The notes under the pieces: model-generated
What the model saw: the letters and a program-made list of their open reading frames with translations, nothing else
The model's database searches: none
What the model was told of the DNA's origin: nothing
NCBI RefSeq assembly: GCF_029873635.1
Contig: NC_080426.1
Location: forward strand, 52,342,093 to 52,406,092
Length of the DNA: 64,000 nt
Source of the DNA: Malania oleifera
Lineage: Eukaryota > Streptophyta > Magnoliopsida > Santalales > Ximeniaceae
Direction: 5' to 3'
Shown here: positions 12,840 to 24,524 of the stretch, piece by piece
How positions within the stretch are numbered: the stretch's first letter is position 1
Layout of the letters: each line of letters begins with the position of its first letter
Position numbers and translations under genes: made by a program

Positions 12840-14221
12840 TTTTAGATGGAACCATACACTTCCTAAAAAATGTCTTCAAAAAGATCGCACAAATCAATTT
12901 CAGAATCCTCACTCGTGAAAGAAATAGGGAACAATCAGAATCTGTACTCTGTGTGTCATTACTGGTGCTGAGTGAAATTTTAGACAGTCTATTCGAAATG
13001 TCTCTAACCCAAGGCATCAAACATCAATTCAAATAGCAGAAATTCACCAACACAGTAGCAAACAAGCATGACCAAGTTTTTCAAAATTTTTAATTTTTTT
13101 AATTAAAAATCAAAGATAAATGGAAAAACACAAATTTGAAATTAAATCTGACATTCCCCGACAACAACCAAAAGCTTGAATCACTCTAAAAATGAGCAGT
13201 ATGAAGGCTATCCCAAGTATACGAGTTTGTCGAGTAATAATTAGGCCAAAATGCTAGATTGTCACCTCACGGAATGCATATTGGTTTCAAAATCGCGTAT
13301 AATAGAAAAAGAAAATAAGAAAAATATATTACTGAACACAATTTAGATTCGTTTTTCTGGATTTTTCAGAGTTTATGACTAAATTAAAATAACGTAAAGC
13401 ATAAGCTAAGAACCTAACACGCATAAAATAAATGACAAGAAATGGTAATGGTAAATAGACGACGGGAAAATCAACACAACTAATATTTCTACTCAATGAT
13501 CCATCAACACAATGAAATAAACGATAACAAAATTAAGTGAATAAAACAATCCTATGTTTAAACATTCAGTCAAGAAATAAATCCTAAGTTTGAAATTTCA
13601 GATAAAAGACCAAAGACAAAATTTTTATTACTTAAATTAAACATTCAACCATAAAATCCTCAATCAAACATTAACTAAAAAATAAACTCAATCCTGATCA
13701 CTAACTTGAACAATAATAGTACTCAATCCAACAATAGATTAAAAATAATAATAATAATAATAATTGGTTCGACAGGTGGTTATCATCAGACCCATTATCT
13801 GTAAGCACTGAGGATATTTTGAATAAAAAACTGTGTATTAAGGATTGCTGGCTAAATAATAATTGGAACTCTGATTTTGTACTAGAATTGGTTGGTGCCG
13901 ATAAAACAAGGGAAATTTTGCACTAGGTGCCGGAGGGTAAAAGTGGGCCGGATATTTTTGTTTGGAAGCCTGCCCCTGATGGTAATTTTTCTACAAAAAC
14001 AACTTGGGTGGTAGTGAGGGGCAGAAGTAACAATTTTGTGTCAAATGACTGGTTTTGACATTCTTTATTGCCGAGAAGAATCTCAATGTGTTTATGGAGA
14101 GCCTAGTTTAGATGCTTGACTGTAGATGATAGAATTTAGGCCAAAGGAATATTGATGGCTTCGACTTGTGATTGTTGCATTTAGAGAAGTCAGGAAAACA
14201 TTGGTCATATTCTTTCTTTAG

Positions 14222-14518
14222 GTGAGGTGGCTTCAGAGGTTTGGCGTTGGGCTAGTGTGGCATTGGGTATTTCTTTCCAAAGATCCCTTCCTTGGAAAAA
14301 AAAAAATAGCAAATTGGTTCCACTATACTCAAAAATCGTCTATTAAAGGTATTTTAATCGGGCTGATTCCGTGTTTGATTACGTGGTGTCTCTGGAATCG
14401 AAGATGTAAAGCGAGAATGGAAGGAGTTTATCAAAGTGCAGATCAGATGTGGAGAAGTGTGCGATTCTGGGTTAGTTTTATTGCTGAGAGCACCAATTCT
14501 TTTCAAGTCGGATATTAA
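14222..14518 (+). pseudogene. LINE ORF2 zinc-binding (zf-RVT) region, copy A
   Basis: Plant LINE ORF2 proteins end with a zinc-binding RT domain followed by RNase H. Upstream, about 14060-14220, stop-broken codons read PRRISMCLWRA and later MASTCDCC, the cysteine pair of that domain. The frame 14222-14518 contains WCLWNRRCKARMEGVYQSAD. It stops near 14515 because the following RNase H domain is in another frame. All three copies share that frameshift near 14500. The start given is only where this frame opens, not a real initiation site. Confidence 0.78.
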
Positions 14519-15083
14519 GATTTTGAATGAGTTTCAAATTAAGCATCAAGGAATTTGCGACAGGCTTGAAAAAATTGTTTCGTGGGTTAAACCTTCAGTA
14601 GGGTGGATAAAACTTAATTGTGATGGTAGTTGTAGGGGCAATCTGGGTACTTCAGGAGGTGGAGGAATTATTCGAGATTGCCATGGCATGGTAAAAGCAG
14701 TTTTTTCAAGTTGTTTTGGCAATGGTACAAATAATAGTGGGAAATTAAAAGCAATCAGAGAAGGAATTTGTTTATGCGGACGTTTGCATTATTTTAATGT
14801 GATTATTAAAAGCGACTCACGAATTGTAGTTGATTGGTTTCGGAAAGGTAGATGTACTTTGTGGTATCTTTGGGAATTTTGGGAGGAGCTCATGGTGGAG
14901 TTAGAAGGAGTGAACGTCATGGTGAGACATCAATATAAGGAAGGCGATAGTGCGATTGATTTTCTTGCTAAAGAAGGAGAAATGAGAAATAATGTAATTT
15001 ACGAAAAACAACACCTTCTACCACGTTATCTGAAAGGTATTCTTAGGATGGATAGGTGGGGTATCATTTCTGCTCGTCGTTAG
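14436..15083 (+). pseudogene. LINE RNase H domain, copy A
   Basis: The 215-codon frame holds a plant-LINE RNase H (RVT_3) fold. WIKLNCDGSCRGN gives the first catalytic aspartate, IIRDCHGMVKAVFSS follows, then VIIKSDSRIVVDWF with a later aspartate, and GDSAIDFLAKEG the last. At the second acidic position, where the family usually has A-E before a hydrophobic residue, this copy reads S-G-K-L-K-A, so the glutamate appears replaced. The same change occurs in the other two copies. It is the best-preserved of the three frames, but the frameshift upstream means it is not translated as part of ORF2. Confidence 0.85.
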
Positions 15084-15234
15084 TTCAACACTAAAGTTTC
15101 GTTTGGTGTATTTTGTTTTGAGTTTGGTTGTGTTTATGATTTTTTATCTTCTTTTCTAGTTTTATTTAGTTTTGTTGTCCTAATTTGGTTGGTTGCTGGT
15201 GTTGGTTTTTCTGTAATTTCACTTTTGTTTTATC

Positions 15235-15285
15235 TTGTAACCACGGTATTCCTCCGCCAAAAGTGAGGGTATATTAATAAATAAG
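15235..15285 (+). promoter_or_regulatory. 3'-end module of LINE copy A
   Basis: TGTAACCACGGTATTCCTCC, then GCCAAAAGTGAGGGTA and TTAATAAATAAG, sit just upstream of the A tail. The AATAAA is placed as a polyadenylation signal. The string matches the 3' regions of both Tekay-like elements in the window (1571-1618 and 51981-52030). Confidence 0.65.
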
Positions 15286-15491
15286 TGGAGGTGCAGCCCT
15301 CTTTTCTAAAAAAAAAAAAAAAAATTAACTTAAACTTCACGATAAATTAATTAAAAACAAAATCAAATAAATGCTTAAACTAAGATCTCTAAATTAAACT
15401 AAACTTAAATACTGGCTTAAACAAAAATTAAACTTAAACAAAAATCTTGAATAAAAATAAACCTAAACAATGAATTTAAAGAGCAATAAAG

Positions 15492-15549
<58 letters not shown>

Positions 15550-15766
15550 GAAATATCCGTGTGGAGTGAGGACATTTGCAGCCTGCACACACCACTGTGT
15601 CTCCTGCGACGCGAGCCCCTAGGAAAAAATGACTCTCCCATGCAAAACCCTTAACCCTAGCTACCTGGAAAGCTAAGAGAAAACCTAGCTATTAATGATA
15701 AAACTTAAAGCCCTAGCCTTTCTTTTTAAATATTAGCCTCCCTTTACATTCAAAACTCAACTCACA

Positions 15767-18640
15767 TTTTAGGTGCAACCATAAACTTCCTAAAAAATGT
15801 CTTCTAAAAGATCGCACAAATTAATTTCAAAATCCTCACTCGTGAAAGAAATAGGGGAACAATCAGAATTTGTACTCTGTGTGTCACTACTGGTGCTAAG
15901 TGAAATTTTAGACAGTTTATTCAAAATATCTCTACCCATGGCATCAAACATCAATTCAAATAGCGGAAATTCACCAACACAGTAACAAACAAGCATGACC
16001 AAGTTTTTTCAAAATTTTTAATTTTTTTAATTAAAAATCAAATATAAATGGAAAAAGACAAATTTGAAATTAAATCTGACATTCCTCGACAACGACCAAA
16101 AGCTTAACTCACTCTAAAAATGAGCAGCACGAAGGCTATCCCAAGTATACGAGTTTTGTCGAGCAATAATTAGCCCAAAATGCTAGATCGTCACCTCAGG
16201 GAATGCATATTAGTTTCAAAATCGCGTATAATAGAAAATGAAAATAAGAAAAATATATTACTGAACACAATTTAGATTGGTTTTTCTGGATTTTTTTGGA
16301 GTTTTTGACTAAATTAAAATAACGTAAAACATAAGCTAAGAACCTAACACGCATAAAATAAATGACAAGAAATGGGTAATGGTAAATAGACGACGGGAAA
16401 ATCAACACAACTAATATTTCTACTCAATGATCCATCAACACAATGAAATATACAATAACAAAATTAAGTGAATAAAACAATCCTATGTTTAAACATTTAG
16501 TCAAGAAATAAATCCTATGCTTGAAATTTCAGATAAAAGACCAAAGAAAAAATTTTTATTACTCAAATTAAACATTCAACCATAAAATCCTCAATCAAAC
16601 ATTAACTAAAAAATAAACTCAATCCGATCACTAACTTGAACAATAATAGTATTCAATCCAACAATAGATTAAAAAAAAAAAAAAAAAATTGGTTCGACAG
16701 GTGGTTATCATCAGGCCCATTATCTGTAAGCACTGAGGATATTTTGAATAAGAAATTGTGTATTAAGGATTGCTGGCTAAATAATAATTGGAACTCTGAT
16801 TTTGTACTAGAATTGGTTGGTGCCGATAAAACAAGGAAAATTTTGCACTAGGTGCCGGCGGGTAAAAGTGGGCCGGATATTTTTGTTTGGAAGCTTCCCC
16901 CTGATGGTAATTTTTCTACAAAAACGGCAGTGAGGGGCAGAAGTGACAATTTTGTGTCGAATGACTAATTTTGACATTCTTTATTGCCGAGAAGAATCTC
17001 AATGTGTTTATGGAGAGCCTAGTTTAGATGCTTGGCTGTAGATGATAGAATTTAGGCCAAAGGAATATTGATGGCTTCGACTTGTGATTGCTGCATTTAG
17101 AGAAGTCAGGAAAACATTGGTCATATTCTTTCTTTAGGTGAGGTGGCTTCAGAGGTTTGGCGTTGGGCTAGTGTGGCATTGGGTATTTCTTTCCAAAGAT
17201 CCCTTCCTTGGAAAAACAAAATAGCAAATTGGTTCCATTATACTCAAAAATCGTCTATTAAAGGTATTTTAATCAGGCTGATTTCGTATTAGATTACGTG
17301 GTGTCTTTGGAATCAAAGATGTAAAGCGAGAATGGAAGGAGTTTATCAAAGTGCAGATCAGATGTGGAGAAGTGTGCGATTCTGGGTTAGATTTATTACT
17401 GAGAGCACCAATTCTTTTCAAGTCGGATATTAAGATTTTGAATGAGTTTCAAATTAAGCATCAAGGAATTTGCGACAGGCTTGAAAAAATTGTTTCGTGG
17501 GTTAAACCTCCAGTAGGGTGGATAAAACTTAATTGTGATGGTAGTTGTAGGGGAAATCTGGGTACTTCAGGAGGTGGAGGAATTATTCGGGATTGCCATG
17601 GCATGGTAAAAGCAGCTTTTTCAAGTTATTTTGGCAATGGTACAAATAATAGTGGGAAATTAAAAGCAATCAGAGAAGGAATTCGTTTATGCAGACATTT
17701 GCATTATTTTAATGTGATTATTGAAAGTGACTCACGAATTGTAGTTGATTGGTTTTGGAAAGGTAGATGTACTTTGTGGTATCTTTGGGAATTTTGGGAG
17801 GAGCTCATGGTGGAGTTAGAAGGAGTGAACGTCATGGTGAGACATCAATATAAGGAAGGTGATAGTGCGACTGATTTTCTTGTTAAAGAATGAGAAATGA
17901 GAAACAATGTAATTTATGAAGAACAACACCTTCTACCACGTTATCTGAAAGGTATTCTTAGGATGGATAGGTGGGGTATCGTTTCGGTTTGTCGTTAGTT
18001 CAACTCTAAAGTTTCGTTTTGTGTATTTTGTTTTGAGTTTGGTTGTGTTTATGTTTTTTTATCTTCTTTGCTAGTTTTGTTTAGTTTTGTTGCCCTAATT
18101 TGGTTGGTTGCTGGTGTTGGTTTTTCTGTAATTTTTTTTTTTTTTATTTTGTCTTGTAACCATGGTATTCCTCCTCCAAAAGTGAGGGTATATTAATAAA
18201 TAAATGGAGGTGCTGCCCTCTTTTCTAAAAAAAAATAACTTAAACTTCATGATGAATTAATTAAAAATAAAATCAAATAAATGCTTAAACTAAGGTCTCT
18301 AAATTAAACTAAACTTAAATACTGGCTTAAACAAAAATTAAACTTAAACAAAAATCTTGAATAAAAATAAACCTAAATAATGTATTTAAAGAGCAATAGA
18401 GTAACAAGAGAGAGAGAGAGAGAAATATCTGTGTGGAGTGAGGACATTTGCAGCCTGCACACACCACTGTGTGTCTCCTGCGACAGGAGCCCCTAGGAAA
18501 AAATGACTCTCCCACGCAAAACCCTTAACACTAGCTACCTGGAAAGCTAAGAGGAAACCTAGCTATTAATGATAAAACTTAAAGCCCTAGCCTTTCTTTT
18601 TAAATATTAGCCTCCCTTTACATTCAAAACTCACCTCACA
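15767..18640 (-). repeat. Athila-like module 4, carrying LINE copy B
   Basis: This module is 2874 bp. The gag fragment is at about 15790-15950, PBS/LTR boundary at 16104, LINE at 16688-18235 and a short GA tract near 18407-18421. It shares the LINE stop codon at the end of the RNase H frame with module 5 but not module 3, so modules 4 and 5 are sisters. Confidence 0.82.
16688..18235 (+). mobile_element. LINE 3' fragment, copy B
   Basis: It begins at the same truncated base (TTGGTTCGACAGG) as copy A and sits at the same place in its module, so it is a duplicate rather than an independent insertion. The RNase H frame 17351-17893 (180 codons) ends early at a TGA where copy A has GGA. It carries a small deletion near 16925-16935 relative to copies A and C. 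The A tail is at 18227-18235. Confidence 0.88.
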
Positions 18641-21292
18641 TTTTAGGTGCAACCATAAACTTCCTAAACAATGTCTTCTAAAATATTGCACGAATCAATT
18701 TCAAAATCCTCACTCGTGAAAGAAATAGGGGAACAATCAGACTCTGTACTCTGTGTGTCACTACTGGTGCTAAGTGAAATTTTAGACGGTCTATTCAAAA
18801 TTTCTCTAGCCCATGCCATCAAACATCAATTCAAATAGTAGAAATTCACCAACACAGTAGCAAACAAGCATGACCAAGTTTTTTGAAAATTTTTAATTTT
18901 TTTACCTAAAAATCAAATATGAATGGAAAAAGACAAAGTTGAAATTAAATCTGGCATTCCTCGACAACGACCAAAAGCTTGACTCACTCTAAAATTGAGC
19001 AGCACGAAGGTTATCCCAAGTATACGAGTTTGTCGAGTAATAATTAGCCCAAAATGCTAGATCATCTCCTTAGGGAATGCATATTGGTTTCAAAATCGCG
19101 TATAATAGAAAAAGAAAATAAGAAAACATATATTACTCAACACAATTTAGATTGGTTTTTCTGGATTTTTTTGGAGTTTTTGACTAAATTAAAATAACGT
19201 AAAACATAAGCTAAGAACCTAACACGCATAAAATAAATGACAAGAAATGGGTAATGGTAAATAGACGACGGGAAAATCAACACAACTAATATTTCTACTC
19301 AATGATCCATCAACACAATGAAATATACGATAACAAAATTAAGTGAATAAAACAATCCTATGTTTAAACATTTAGTCAAGAAATAAATCCTATGTTTGAA
19401 ATTTCTGATAAAAGACCAAAGAAAAAATTTTTATTACTCAAATTAAACATTCAACCATAAAATCCTCAATCAAACATTAACTAAAAAATAAACTCAATCC
19501 GATCACTAACTTGAACAATAATAGTACTCAATCCAACAATAGATTCAAAAAAAAAAAAAAATTGGTTTGACAGGTGGTTATCATCAGGCCCATTATCTGT
19601 AAGCACTGAGGATATTTTGAACAAGAAACTGTGTATTAAGGATTGCTGGCTAAATAATAATTGGAACTCTGATTTTGTACTAGAATTGGTTGGTGCCGAT
19701 AAAACAAGGGAAATTTTGCACTAGGTGCCGGTGGGTAAAAGTGGGCCGGATATTTTTGTTTGGAAGCCTGCCCCTGATGGTAATTTTTCTACAAAAACGG
19801 CTTGGGTGGCAGTGAGGGGCAGAAGTGACAATTTTGTGTCGAATGACTGGTTTTGACATTCTTTATTGTCGAGAAGAATCTCAATGTGTTTATGGAGAGC
19901 CTAGTTTACATGCTTGGCTGTAGATGATAGAATTCAAGCCAAAAGAATATCGATGGCTTCGACTTGTGATTGCTGCATTTAGTGAAGTCAGGAAAACATT
20001 GGCCATATTTTTTCTTTAGGTGAGGTGGCTTCAGAGGTTTGGCATTGGGTTAGTGTGGCATTGGGTATTTCTTTCCAAAGTTCCCTTCCTTGGAAAAACA
20101 AAATAGCAAATTGGTTCCATTATACTCAAAAATTGTCTATTAAAGGTATTTTAATCGGGCTAATTCCATGTTTGATTACGTGGTGTCTCTGGAATCGAAG
20201 ATGTAAAGCGAGAATGGAAGGAGTTTATCAAAGTGCAGATCAGATGTAGAGAAGTGTGCGATTCAGGGTTAGTTTTATTGCTGAGAGCCCTAATTCTTTT
20301 CAAGTCGGATATTAAGATTTTGAATGAGTTTGAAATTAAGCATTAGGGAATTTGCGATAGGCATGAAAAAATTGTTTCGTGGGTTAAACCTCCAGTAGGG
20401 TGGATAAAACTTAATTGTGATGGTAGTTGTAGGGGCAATCCGGGTATTTCAGGAGGTAGAAGAATTATTCGGGATTGCCATGGCATAGTAAAAGTAGCTT
20501 TTTCAAGTTATTTTGGCAATAGTATAAATAATAGTGCAAAATTAAAAGCAATCAGAGAAGGAATTCGTTTATGCAGACGTTTGCATTATTTTAATGTGAT
20601 TATTGAAAGTGACTGGCGAATTGTAATTGATTGGTTTTGGAAAGGTAGATGTACTTTGTGGTATCTTTGGGAATTTTGGGAGGAGCTCATGGTGGGGTTA
20701 GAAGGAGTGAACGTCATGGTGAGACATCAATATAAGGAAGGTGATAGTGCGACTGATTTTCTTGTTAAAGAATGAGAAATGAGAAACAATGTAATTTATG
20801 AAGAACAACACCTTCTACCACGTTATCTGAAAGGTATTCTTAGGATGGATAGGTGGGGTATCGTTTCGGTTTGTCGTTAGTTCAACTCTAAAGTTTCGTT
20901 TTGTGTATTTTGTTTTGAGTTTGGTTGTGTTTATGTTTTTTTATCTTCTTTGCTAGTTTTGTTTAGTTTTGTTGCCCTAATTTGGTTGGTTGCTGGTGTT
21001 GGTTTTTCTGTAATTTTTTTTTTTTATTTTGTCTTGTAACCATGGTATTCCTCCTCCAAAAGTGAGGGTATATTAATAAATAAATGGAGGTGCTGCCCTG
21101 TTTTCTAAAAAAAAAAAAAAAATTAACTTAAACTTCACGATGAATTAATTAAAAATAAAATCAAATAAATGCTTAAACTAAGGTCTCTAAATTAAACTAA
21201 ACTTAAATACTGGCTAAAAAAAAAATTAAACTTAAACAAAAATCTTGAATAAAAATAAACCTAAACAATGTATTTAAAGAGCAATAAAGTAA

Positions 21293-21323
<31 letters not shown>

Positions 21324-21540
21324 AATATCCGTGTGGAGTGAGGACATTTGTAGCCCGCACACACCACTGTGTGTCTCCTGCGACACGAGCCCCTAGGAAA
21401 AATTGCCTCTCCCACGCAAAACCCTTAACCCTAGCTACCTAGAAAGCTAGGAGAAAACCTAGCTATTAATAATAAAACCTAAAGCCTTAACCTTTCTATT
21501 TAAATATTAGCCTCCCTTTACATTCAAAACTCAACTCACA
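18641..21540 (-). repeat. Athila-like module 5, carrying LINE copy C
   Basis: This module is 2900 bp. The gag fragment at about 18660-18835 is more decayed than in the others. LTR terminus at 18979, LINE at 19561-21121, GA tract at about 21295-21322. Confidence 0.82.
19561..21121 (+). mobile_element. LINE 3' fragment, copy C
   Basis: This is the third copy of the same insertion. The zinc-binding region frame is 20025-20249, with stops at the end (GATGTAGAG) and in the start of the RNase H region. Only 20581-20775 stays open there. It shares with copy B the TGA that ends the RNase H frame and the phrase ending TTCGTTTTGTGTA. The A tail is at 21107-21121. Confidence 0.87.
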
Positions 21541-24524
21541 TTTTAGGTGCAACCATAAACTTCCTAAAAAATGTCTTCAAAAAGATTGCACAAATCAATT
21601 TCAAAATCCTCACTCGTGAAAGAAATATGGGAACAATTAGAATCTGTACTTTATCTGTCACTACTGGTGCTAAGTGAAATTTTAAACAGTCTATTCGAAA
21701 TATTTCTAACCCAAGGCATCAAACATCAATTCAAATAGCAGAAATTCACCAACACAGTAGGAAAACAAGCATGACCAAGTTTTTTCAAAATTTTTAATTT
21801 TTTTAATTAAAAATCAAAGATAAATGGAAAAACACAAATTTGAAATTAAATCTGACATTCCGCGACAACAGCCAAAAGCTTGACTCACTCTAAAAATGAG
21901 CAGCACGAAGGCTATCCCAAGTATACGAGTTCTGTCGAGTAATAATTAGCCCAAAATGTTAGATCGTCTCCTCAGGGAATGCATATTGGTTTCAAAATCG
22001 CGTATAATAAGAAAAGAAAATAAGAAAACATATGTTACTGAACACAATTAAATTTCGTTTTTCTAGATTTTTCGGAGTTTATGACTAAATTAAAATAACG
22101 TAAAACATAAGCTAAGAACCTAACACACTTAAAATAAATGACAAGAAATGGGTAACGGTAAATAGACGATGGGAAAATCAACACAACTAGTATTTCTACT
22201 CAATGATCCATCCACACAATGACATAAATGATAACAAAATTAAGTGAATAAAACAATCCTATGTTTAAACATTCAGTCAAGAAATAAATCCTATGTTTGA
22301 AATTTCGGATAAAAGACCAAAGATGAAATCTTTATTACTCAAATTAAACATTCAACCATAAAATCCTCAATCAAATATTAACTGAAAAATAAATTCAATC
22401 CGATCACTAACTTGAACAATAATAGTACTCAATCCAACAATAGATTCAAATAAAAAAAAATAAATTAACTTAAACTTCATGATGAATTAATTAAAAATAA
22501 AATCAAATAAATGCGTAAACAAAGGTCTCTAAATTAAACTAAACTTAAATACTGACTTAAACAAAAATTAAACTTAAACAAAAATCTTGAATAAAAATAA
22601 ACCTAAACAATGTATTTAAAGAGCAATAAAATAAGAGAGAGAGGGAGATATCCGCGTGCACACCACTGTGTGTCTCCTGCGACGTAAGCCCCTAGGGAAA
22701 AATGCCTCTCCCACGCAAAACCCTTAACCCTAACTACGGGTGACCAAACGGTCGATTCGGCCCGGTTAATTAACCGAATTAACCGAAAATTTCGGTTAAA
22801 GAATATTGTTAACCGAACCGACCGAACCGTTGGACCTCACCGAACCGAATCCGACCAAATTTCTTTTTCGGGTAATTCGGTTAACTGAATTTAACCGAGA
22901 AATGAAGGAAGAGGGGAAGCCGGGGAGATGTATCCCAAATGAGGGGGGGGGAAGCCGGGAAGGTGTATCCAAATTTTAGACTGATGCAGAGGAGAGGTGG
23001 TTAGGGAGACGATTGGGCTCAGCGAGCTTGACGCCGGTGAGGAGGAGTCGAGGGTGGTTCTTGATGAACTGGTCTGTGCGCGAGAGAAGAAAAATAAGAA
23101 TGAGAGGGAGCTTGTGTGCTGGTGAGTCACCAATGGTGACGATGGTCAGCGACGGCGATGGTGATGGGTGCAGGCGATGGCATCGCGTGAAGATGGTGGT
23201 GTGGAGTAGTGAGCTCGAGTGAGCGAGAGAGAGGCAGTGACTCAGTGAGGGCCTTTTGACTTCTGAGAGTAGTGACTGTGTTGGCGACGATGGCCGACGA
23301 CGGTGATGACGATGGACACAGATGATGGCATCGCGTGAAGATGGTGTCTGGTGCCTAGTGGTGCAGACTCCGGAGGACTGAGCTCGGGTAAGCGAGAGAG
23401 AGGCAGTGCCGCAGTAAGGGTCTTCTGAGTTTTGACTTCTGAGAGTGGCGAGAGAGTGAGACTGAGAGTCTGAGAGGAATAAGTGAATAATCAGATTTTA
23501 TTTTACTAATTTATATTTAAATTTTAATTAATTATTGAATTGGTTAATTAGTTAACCGAGTTAATATTCTCTATTCACTGAACTGAAACCCAATTCATCG
23601 AAATATTTGAAAGCATAACCAAACCGATCGAACTGAATTTTTTAACCGAACCGAACCGACCAATTTTGATCGGTTAATTCGATTAATTCAATTATACTCA
23701 CCCCTAACCCAACTACCTAGAAAGCTAAGAGAAAGCCTAACTATTAATAATAAAACCTAAAGCCCTAGCCTTTCTTTTTAAATCCTAGCCTCCCTTTACA
23801 TTCAAAACTCAGCTCAACCCCCAAGGAGACCGGTGCATACACGACCTACTCTTTTGAATTCGGCGCCCCAGCTTCCCTTTTGGATTTGCATGCAGCCCTT
23901 AAATCTCACGTGGTCACATCACAGCACACCATGAAAGCCCAGCTCACCCCTGTTTGCAGCCCTTAAATCTTCACGCATGGTCGGCCCAGCTGCCTTCATG
24001 CACGACCCAAGACATACATGCATGGCCCATTAAATGTCCACCTCACTTAGGCCTTCTTAGTGCATGCTCACGGCCTTCTCTTTTTGGCAACCCACAATAT
24101 ATATTTTTTTCTTTTTAGTTCTCCTCCAAGAAAGCATTTGAGGCGTAATTTCATTTAATGCTCAAGGATTGCATGACTTCTTCACGAGCTCAAGCTCACG
24201 CATGCATGACTCGATCCCTTCAATTTTACACACGTACACGACTTCGAACAAATGCTAGCATACAGTCACGTGCATGGCTCATATACATGATTTCTCTTAT
24301 GCACGATCCACATACATTTTAATTTCAACTTTAATGTCCCAAAATTATCTTACAATATTAAAACACAAGTATTCATAAATTTTTGGTTAGAATAGCATAA
24401 TTATTTTAAAATTATAAAATGAGCTCAATGTTGAAATACGGAACATAATCGAGCATTTAAGTGAAATTGTAATATTTAATTAACAATTTTAAACACCTAA
24501 TTACGTAACTTTGATGCATAATCA
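21541..24524 (-). repeat. Athila-like module 6 with the only complete LTR of the array
   Basis: The gag fragment lies at about 21555-21725, the degraded PBS at 21860-21880 and the LTR at 21881-24524. The LTR runs from TGACTCACTC to ATGCATAATCA. Its right end can be aligned with the LTR terminus at 37200-37213 (ATTACG..GTAATCA type), which fixes the true 5' end of this family. Past position ~23810, where the other modules jump to gag, this copy continues ~700 bp further into U3. A 0.97-kb inverted-repeat element is inserted at 22738. Confidence 0.83.
22738..23703. mobile_element. Non-autonomous inverted-repeat DNA element (hAT-like?)
   Basis: It begins GGGTGACCAAACGG and ends TTCAATTATACTCACCC, so the terminal bases are inverted (GGGTGA...TCACCC). 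Both arms, about 130 bp each, are packed with the motif CGGTTAA and its complement TTAACCG. It interrupts module 6 in the phrase that reads CCCTAGCTACCTAGAAAGC in modules 3 and 4. CTAAC is repeated on both sides, but I cannot define a clean 8-bp duplication. The GC-rich middle (22900-23460) contains an imperfect direct repeat (about 23150-23275 and 23305-23460). No transposase frame is present. Confidence 0.68.

Larger units (their letters stand above)
13763..15324 (+). mobile_element. LINE (L1-type) 3' fragment, copy A
   Basis: This is a 5'-truncated non-LTR retrotransposon on the plus strand ending in an A tract (15308-15324). It starts inside coding sequence with WFDRWLSS-like codons, preceded by A/T-rich sequence with a (TAA)n run. 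It carries the zinc-binding end of the reverse-transcriptase ORF, then an RNase H domain. The host site in modules 1 and 2 is an A-rich CAAACAAAAAATAAAT stretch, a usual LINE target. Confidence 0.88.
12840..15766 (-). repeat. Athila-like module 3, carrying LINE copy A
   Basis: This module is 2927 bp, of which 1562 bp are the LINE insertion at 13763-15324. Without it the module would be ~1365 bp, like modules 1 and 2. The gag fragment is at 12850-13020 and has lost one base in the run after GAAATAGGG relative to modules 1, 2, 4 and 5. A long (GA)n tract lies at about 15497-15546. Confidence 0.82.
10163..24524 (-). mobile_element. Tandem array of six Athila-like LTR/PBS/gag modules
   Basis: Six head-to-tail modules each contain, in minus-strand sense, part of an LTR, its 3' terminus (GAGTGAGTCA type), a degraded PBS, a ~140-bp leader and about 60 codons of gag. 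Module landmarks (the LTR terminus) fall at 10501, about 11851, 13177, 16104, 18979 and 21881. The gag begins MPWVRDISNRLSK, which matches the Athila-like gag at 55340. Basic module length is about 1.33 kb; modules 3-5 are ~2.9 kb because each carries the same LINE insertion. Only module 6 has the whole LTR. The junction joining LTR to gag is the same in modules 2-6. Confidence 0.85.

Noticed and set aside
14436..15083. A 215-residue RNase H-like frame as a host gene
   Set aside because: It is followed by a 3' UTR and A tail, preceded by a zf-RVT region, and repeated at the same place in two further modules, so it is LINE sequence.
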